This document shows, piece after piece, positions 5,468-9,182 of a DNA stretch of 9,182 bases. Location of the stretch: positions 1-9,182 of the forward strand of contig USHB01000051.1 of the NCBI GenBank assembly GCA_900554395.1, read 5' to 3'. A program made the position numbers and the translations under genes. The notes below the pieces were generated by a model. That model saw only the letters and a program-made list of their open reading frames with translations. It did no database searches and was not told the DNA's origin. The stretch's first letter is position 1, and each line of letters begins with the position of its first letter. This DNA is from an uncultured Phascolarctobacterium sp. Its GTDB lineage: Bacteria; Bacillota; Negativicutes; Acidaminococcales; Acidaminococcaceae.

Positions 5468-5499
5468 AAAAAAACCACCCTTTAATGGGTGGTTTTTTC
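5468..5499. terminator. Bidirectional rho-independent terminator
   Basis: An A run and AACCACCC (5473-5480) pair with GGGTGGTT (5487-5494) and the following T run, with a 6-nt loop TTTAAT. The run of A before and T after the stem makes it work from both sides. It lies between two convergent genes: it directly follows the reductase gene and, about 100 nt away, is the only clear terminator for the minus-strand gene ending at 5603. Confidence 0.9.
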
Positions 5500-5602
5500 T
5501 TTGGAGAGGAAAGGTTTAAGGATTGGTTTAAGTTTTAAGATTTATTTGGGGAAAGGTTAGTTTGTTTTAGCTGATTGTTATTGGAAAAGTTTTTATGACG
5601 GA

Positions 5603-6169
5603 TTAGTTATTATCTTCGTCATAGAACGGGCAGTCATTGCCCCAGTCGCAGTGGCCGTTGTGGTGGTAGCGGTCATAATGGCGGTCGCGGTCATAACGGT
5701 AGCCATGGTGGCCGCGTCCCCAGCCGCAGTGCAGCTTGAAATCGCCGCGCGGGCCGCGGAACATATCTTTAAGCGCTGCCTGTTTTTGTTCGTCTGTCAT
5801 GCTTGCCCATTTTGCCTTGGCTTCGGCTTCGCGTTTTTCAATGGCTTCGCGTTTTTCGGCAGGCAGTTTTGCCAAAAATTCATCGTGCCATTTTTGGCGT
5901 TGTTCAAATTTCTGCTGCGGGGTCATTTCCATCCACGCAAGGCGTGCTGCCAGGCGTTCGGTACGCTGTTCGTGGGTTAACTGCGGTCCGCCGCGGCGTA
6001 CCGGCATCGGACGGCGCACATCTTTATCGCCTTCGCTCAAAATTTTTTCTACTTTATCACGCACGGTGGGCTGAGCGGGTTCTGTCTGCCCTGCGGCAAA
6101 CACCGGCACGCTTACTGCGCAGATTAAACCTGCAACTACAAGAGATTTAAATAATTTGCTTTTTAACAT
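5603..6169 (-). CDS. Secreted Spy/CpxP-like LTxxQ protein, His/Tyr/Cys-rich tail
   Basis: A 188-residue exported protein. AAGGAG (6184-6179) lies 9 nt before the ATG. A signal peptide is clear: basic MLKSKLFK, a hydrophobic core and VPVFAA, with cleavage near residue 26. The middle (about 60-138) is highly charged and helical, with three repeats of the LTxxQ type: LTHEQ (64-68), MTPQQ (82-86) and MTDEQ (124-128). These mark Spy/CpxP-type periplasmic chaperones. The tail (147-188) is unusual: seven His, three Cys and many Tyr, Asp, Arg and Gly in HYDRY-type repeats, which looks metal-binding. The gene is divergent from a two-component system, as cpxP is from cpxRA, so it may be both a target and a feedback inhibitor. 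Its promoter lies at 6227-6199. The Spy/CpxP relation rests on motifs and context; metal binding is inferred. Confidence 0.75.
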   Translation of the reverse strand: MLKSKLFKSLVVAGLICAVSVPVFAAGQTEPAQPTVRDKVEKILSEGDKDVRRPMPVRRGGPQLTHEQRTERLAARLAWMEMTPQQKFEQRQKWHDEFLAKLPAEKREAIEKREAEAKAKWASMTDEQKQAALKDMFRGPRGDFKLHCGWGRGHHGYRYDRDRHYDRYHHNGHCDWGNDCPFYDEDNN

Positions 6170-6198
6170 ATTCGGTCACTCCTTTATGTTCTATTACT

Positions 6199-6227
6199 AT
6201 CATATCTTAGCTTGCTTTTATTGTACA
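6199..6227 (-). promoter_or_regulatory. Promoter of the Spy/CpxP-like gene
   Basis: Read on the minus strand: TGTACA (6227-6222, 4 of 6), a 17-nt spacer and TATGAT (6204-6199, 5 of 6). The start would be at about 6192. The weak -35 fits a promoter helped by an activator bound just upstream, where the 11-bp-phased repeats lie. Confidence 0.6.
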
Positions 6228-6236
6228 GGGCGGCTG

Positions 6237-6255
6237 TGGCAAAATTATGGCAAAA
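6237..6255. repeat. 11-bp-phased TGGCAAAA direct repeats, candidate regulator box
   Basis: TGGCAAAA occurs at 6237-6244 and 6248-6255, exactly 11 bp apart, the phasing used by OmpR/PhoB-family regulators. The repeats lie about 45-63 nt upstream of the predicted start of the minus-strand gene. A third copy, in the opposite orientation (TTTTTGCC, 6295-6302), lies about 50 nt upstream of the regulator gene's start. Each copy therefore faces its own gene the same way. Confidence 0.45.
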
Positions 6256-6313
6256 ATTTATTTTTTTAATATTTTTTTGTAAGATTAGGACATATTTTTG
6301 CCTTAAAAAATTA

Positions 6314-6344
6314 TTGGTCAATCTGCCCCGGTTGCGAGTATAAT
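6314..6344 (+). promoter_or_regulatory. Promoter of the two-component system operon
   Basis: A perfect TATAAT -10 lies at 6339-6344. The best -35 is TTGGTC (6314-6319), with a long 19-nt spacer, or TGGTCA one base on with 18 nt. The start is expected near 6351. The poor -35 suggests dependence on an activator, possibly the operon's own regulator. Confidence 0.6.
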
Positions 6345-6376
6345 ATAGATAAGATTTATTTGGGAGGATGAGGGCA

Positions 6377-7078
6377 GTGGCAAAAATGCTGATTGCTGAT
6401 GATAATAAACAAATTACATCTATTTTATCGGGTTATGCGCGCAAAGAAGGCTTTGAGCCTCTGGTGGCGCTCGACGGCGAAGAAGCGCTGCGCCTTTTTG
6501 ACGAAAACGAAGCTGATATTGCCATGGTGCTTTTGGATGTGATGATGCCCAAAATGGACGGCTTTGAAGTATGCCGCCGTTTGCGCAGCAAATCGCTGGT
6601 GCCGGTAATTATGGTTACCGCCCGCGGAGAAGATTTTGAAAAAATCATGGGGCTTGATATCGGCGCGGACGATTATATTATTAAACCGTTCAGCGCGGGC
6701 GAAGTTATGGCGCGCGTGCGTGCAATTTTGCGCCGCATGCAGCCGCGTGAGGAAATTAACAACCGCAACGTATACAGCTATGACAATCTGGTAATTGATT
6801 TGGATAAATACGCTGTAAGCGTTGGCGGGTGCGAAGTGCCGCTGACCAAAAAGGAAGTGGAGCTTTTGTGGACGCTTGCCAAAAACAGCAGCAAGGTTTT
6901 TTCGCGCGATAATCTTTTGGACAGCCTGTGGGGCTATGATTATTACGGCGACAGCCGCACTGTAGATTCGCACATTAAGCGCCTGCGTGCCAAACTCGAT
7001 AAATGTGAGCATCCCGGATGGGAGATAAAAACCATTTGGGGAGTAGGCTACCGTTTTGAGGAGAAAGCAAATGCATAA
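6377..7078 (+). CDS. OmpR/PhoB-family response regulator
   Basis: A 233-residue transcription factor. GTG 6377 (MAKMLIADDN) is chosen because GGGAGG (6362-6367) then lies 9 nt upstream; the in-frame ATG 6368 would touch the SD. The receiver domain (about 3-118) has acidic D8 and D9, phospho-acceptor D54 (VLLDVMMP), T81 and K103 (YIIKPF). The C-terminal part (about 133-228) is an OmpR-type winged helix: LTKKEVELLWTLAKN, then the recognition helix region SRTVDSHIKRLRAKL and the wing TIWGVGYRFE. All phosphorylation residues are intact, so it should be switched by the kinase encoded next, whose start overlaps its end by 8 nt. Likely targets are its own operon and the divergent Spy/CpxP-like gene. 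The ligand or stress it answers cannot be read from this protein. Confidence 0.95.
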   Translation: MAKMLIADDNKQITSILSGYARKEGFEPLVALDGEEALRLFDENEADIAMVLLDVMMPKMDGFEVCRRLRSKSLVPVIMVTARGEDFEKIMGLDIGADDYIIKPFSAGEVMARVRAILRRMQPREEINNRNVYSYDNLVIDLDKYAVSVGGCEVPLTKKEVELLWTLAKNSSKVFSRDNLLDSLWGYDYYGDSRTVDSHIKRLRAKLDKCEHPGWEIKTIWGVGYRFEEKANA

Positions 7079-8606
7079 CAAAATTGCTTTAAAATTAACT
7101 TTATACTTTGCTGCGGTGCTTTTGGTATTTGCAGTAGTGGTTGGCGGCAGCTTTGCCCATTTTTTCCGTGCGCATACCATTGATATGAAACGCACGGAAC
7201 TGGAGCAGCGCGCCGTGCGCATTGCCGAAGTGCTGAGCGAAAACGCCCGCTGGCTGGAAAGCCGCGGCGGCATAGCCAACACACGTTTTATCGGCTACAT
7301 TAACAATATTACCATGGAGGACGTATGGGTAGTTGACGCCGGGCGTGAATTAAAACTGCCGCAGCGGATGCACCACCGCATGAATATGCACCGCCGCCAT
7401 ATGATGCAGGGCGGCATGGAAATACCTGAGCAGAAAGCAGAACCGCCGCGCCGCACCATTACTTTTGAACAACTGCCGGAAACTACCAAAAATTGCGTGG
7501 AGCGGGCTTTTGGCGGCACGGTATCCGTATCGGAAGATTTTAACCCCGTAAGGGAAGAAATAATGCTCTGCGCAGCGGCGCCTGTATATGACGAAAACGG
7601 CATTATCCGTGCGGTTGTGCTTTTGCATTATCCGGTGCAGGGCCTGCAATCGGCAACGTGGGAAGGCGTAAAAATACTGCTTTTGTCCTGTGCAATAGCG
7701 CTGCTTCTGGTATCGTTTTTAAGCGTACTTTTCAGCTGGAAGTTTACCCGCCCGCTGAACCGCATGAAGGCAGTAGCGCGCAAAATGGCTGAACATGATT
7801 ACACCGAGCGCTGCAACATTACCCAGAATGATGAAATAGGCGCTTTGGCCGATACGCTTGACGAACTGGGCGACCGACTGCTGGATGCCGATGAGGCAGG
7901 GCGCAAGCTGGAAAAACTGCGCCGCAGCTTTATCGCCAACATATCGCACGAATTGCGCACGCCGGTAACCGTTATCCGCGGCAGCCTGGAAGCATTAAGC
8001 GATAAGGTTGTAACCGACCCTGCCGAAGTAGAGCAGTATTACAAACAAATGCTGAAGGAAAGCCTGTTTTTGCAGCGGCTGATTAATGACCTGCTGGATT
8101 TATCGCGCTTGCAGAACACGGATTTCCCCATTGAAAAAGAAATGATTAATTTGTGCGACGTTGTGCAGGATGCAGCGCGTGCCAGCAAGCAGCTTGGACA
8201 GAAAAAAGGCGTGGAAGTAAGCGTTAAGCTGGATAAAAAGCTGTATGTGCTTGAAGGCGACTACGGGCGTCTGCGCCAGATGCTGATGATATTTTTAGAC
8301 AACAGCATTAAATTCAGCCCGGCAGGCAGCATGGTGGAACTGGCGCTGCACGGCGACCGCCTTACCGTAACCGACCACGGCAGCGGCGTTAAACAGGAAG
8401 ATTTGCCCTATGTGTTTGACCGTTTTTACAAAACGCGCGGCGAAGCCAACAAAAACGGCAGCGGGCTGGGGCTGGCCATTGCCCGGGAAATTGCCCTGCG
8501 GCATAACATAAAGGTAAGCATGGAAAGCGTGCCTGATGAAGAAACCACGGTAATTATGATTTTGCCGCCGGAAAGAAAGGATGCAGAGAATGAATTACGG
8601 ATGTGA
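7071..8606 (+). CDS. Membrane sensor histidine kinase with Met/His-rich sensor segment
   Basis: A 511-residue kinase. ATG 7071 has GAGGAG (7058-7063) 7 nt upstream; the in-frame TTG 7056 lies before it. Order: TM1 (about 8-30), an extracytoplasmic sensor (about 31-198), TM2 (about 200-222), HAMP (about 223-276), HisKA with H293 in ISHELRTP, then the ATPase with the N box at N411 (LDNSIKFS), DHGSG (435-439), FDRFYK and GSGLGLAI (463-470). All catalytic motifs are complete. The sensor has an unusual segment at residues 100-116 with six Met and four His, suggesting binding of copper, silver or another soft metal. Part of the sensor (about 128-190) looks like a small PAS/dCache-like fold with LCAAAPVYDENGIIRAVVLLH. 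It should phosphorylate the upstream regulator. Metal sensing is inferred from composition only. Confidence 0.95.
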   Translation: MHNKIALKLTLYFAAVLLVFAVVVGGSFAHFFRAHTIDMKRTELEQRAVRIAEVLSENARWLESRGGIANTRFIGYINNITMEDVWVVDAGRELKLPQRMHHRMNMHRRHMMQGGMEIPEQKAEPPRRTITFEQLPETTKNCVERAFGGTVSVSEDFNPVREEIMLCAAAPVYDENGIIRAVVLLHYPVQGLQSATWEGVKILLLSCAIALLLVSFLSVLFSWKFTRPLNRMKAVARKMAEHDYTERCNITQNDEIGALADTLDELGDRLLDADEAGRKLEKLRRSFIANISHELRTPVTVIRGSLEALSDKVVTDPAEVEQYYKQMLKESLFLQRLINDLLDLSRLQNTDFPIEKEMINLCDVVQDAARASKQLGQKKGVEVSVKLDKKLYVLEGDYGRLRQMLMIFLDNSIKFSPAGSMVELALHGDRLTVTDHGSGVKQEDLPYVFDRFYKTRGEANKNGSGLGLAIAREIALRHNIKVSMESVPDEETTVIMILPPERKDAENELRM

Positions 8607-9182
8607 AGGTAAACGCGCCGTTATCAGCGGCGGCACAAGCGGCATAGGGCTGGCGGCGGCGCGCCTGCTGCTGGCAGACGGTGCGGAAGTATGGCTTTTG
8701 GCGCGGCATGAACAGCCTGCGTTAATGCCTGAACTTACCGCTGCTTATGCGGATAAAGTGCATTTTGTTGCCTGCGATGTGGCGAAAGTAGCTGATTGCC
8801 AAAACGCTGCCGCAGAAATAAAAAAAGCAGGCGCAGTGGATTTTTTGGTAAACAGCGCCGGCATATACAGTGAGCAAAGCATGGAAATGCTTACTGAAGC
8901 GGAATTTGATGAAATTTTTAACGTGAACATAAAAGGCACCGTGTTTTTAACGCAGGCGCTGCTGCCACATTTTGCGGCAGCGGGCGCGGTGGTAAACGTT
9001 GCCTCGGATGCCGGGATAAACGGCAACTACGGCTGCGTTGCCTACTGCGCCAGCAAAGGCGCCGTAGTGGCGTTTACCCGCGCCCTGGCGCTGGATACAG
9101 CGCCGCGCCTGCGTGTGAACTGCGTGTGCCCGGCCGATATTGCAACTCCGCTTTTGGAGCGGCAGCTTAAAGCGGCAGGCGG
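8590..9182 (+). CDS. Short-chain dehydrogenase/reductase, cut by the window end
   Basis: The first 197 residues of a classical SDR; the frame is open to the right edge, so the C-terminus is missing. ATG 8590 overlaps the kinase gene by 17 nt, with AGGA at 8578-8581 eight nt upstream; ATG 8581 is in frame but too close to the SD. The nucleotide-binding GGTSGIG (14-20) starts the Rossmann fold. VNSAG (87-91) corresponds to the NNAG motif and NVN (111-113) gives the active-site Asn113. S139 (NVASDAG) and Y152-CAS-K156 complete the catalytic set, and CPADIATPL (180-188) stands where PGxxxTPL is usual. The enzyme would use NAD(H) or NADP(H) on a hydroxyl or keto substrate in the cytoplasm. The substrate is not recognisable. 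Overlap with the kinase implies co-transcription with the two-component system. Confidence 0.93.
   Translation, partial: MNYGCEGKRAVISGGTSGIGLAAARLLLADGAEVWLLARHEQPALMPELTAAYADKVHFVACDVAKVADCQNAAAEIKKAGAVDFLVNSAGIYSEQSMEMLTEAEFDEIFNVNIKGTVFLTQALLPHFAAAGAVVNVASDAGINGNYGCVAYCASKGAVVAFTRALALDTAPRLRVNCVCPADIATPLLERQLKAAG

Noticed and set aside
5513..5539. Direct repeats GGTTTAAG, GGTTTAAG and GTTTTAAG
   Set aside because: They are short, low-complexity and lie just downstream of a minus-strand gene, away from any promoter. No CRISPR-like spacing or attachment-site context is seen.
5651..6150. Overlapping plus-strand frames opposite the Spy/CpxP-like gene
   Set aside because: They arise from the biased, charged-residue codon pattern of the minus-strand gene. 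The minus frame has a signal peptide, LTxxQ motifs, a promoter and an SD.
6425..7282. Long open frame (285 codons) on the minus strand
   Set aside because: It lies opposite the response regulator and the kinase start, whose domains and motifs are certain. It has no recognisable domain and no ribosome binding site, so it is a shadow of the real genes.
1..9182. Insertion sequence, prophage, CRISPR array, tRNA or rRNA
   Set aside because: No transposase, integrase, regularly spaced repeat array, cloverleaf or rRNA segment was seen. Apart from the two toxin-antitoxin loci, the genes look like ordinary chromosomal genes of uniform codon use.

Overview
The window looks like a chromosomal stretch of a Firmicute. 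It has a T-box leader, strong AGGAGG-type ribosome binding sites, sigma-A-like promoters and a short TxpA/Hol_Tox-like peptide. A signal-peptide-bearing Spy/CpxP-like protein beside an OmpR-type two-component system, together with roughly balanced base composition, suggests a diderm Firmicute (Negativicutes). That placement is inference, not shown by a marker gene.

Layout: (1) 2-540, the end of a Phd/YefM-like antitoxin gene and a complete RelE/ParE-like toxin gene overlapping it by 4 nt. (2) 560-3818, a promoter, a T-box leader whose specifier reads UGG (Trp), and a four-gene ECF transporter operon (TrpP-like S component, two ATPases, EcfT), tightly coupled throughout; this is very probably a tryptophan importer induced by uncharged tRNA-Trp. 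(3) 3824-4137, a compact locus not covered by any long ORF: a 25-residue membrane peptide on the minus strand, a perfect-consensus promoter driving a short RNA on the plus strand, and a shared bidirectional terminator. This has the architecture of a type I toxin-antitoxin module. (4) 4241-5499, an aldo/keto reductase-like protein with two C-terminal [4Fe-4S] motifs and its terminator. (5) 5603-8606, a secreted LTxxQ protein with a His/Tyr/Cys-rich tail, divergent from a response regulator/histidine kinase pair. The layout resembles cpxP/cpxRA. The kinase sensor region has a Met/His-rich segment, and the intergenic region has 11-bp-phased repeats that could be the regulator's binding site. (6) 8590-9182, a short-chain dehydrogenase that overlaps the kinase gene and runs off the window.

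The most novel-looking parts are the type I toxin-antitoxin locus (two opposing RNAs that begin with the same 14 nt), the tRNA-Trp-controlled ECF importer with a possibly asymmetric ATPase pair, and the putative metal- or envelope-stress circuit around the two-component system. Everything here comes from reading the sequence; no database search was run.
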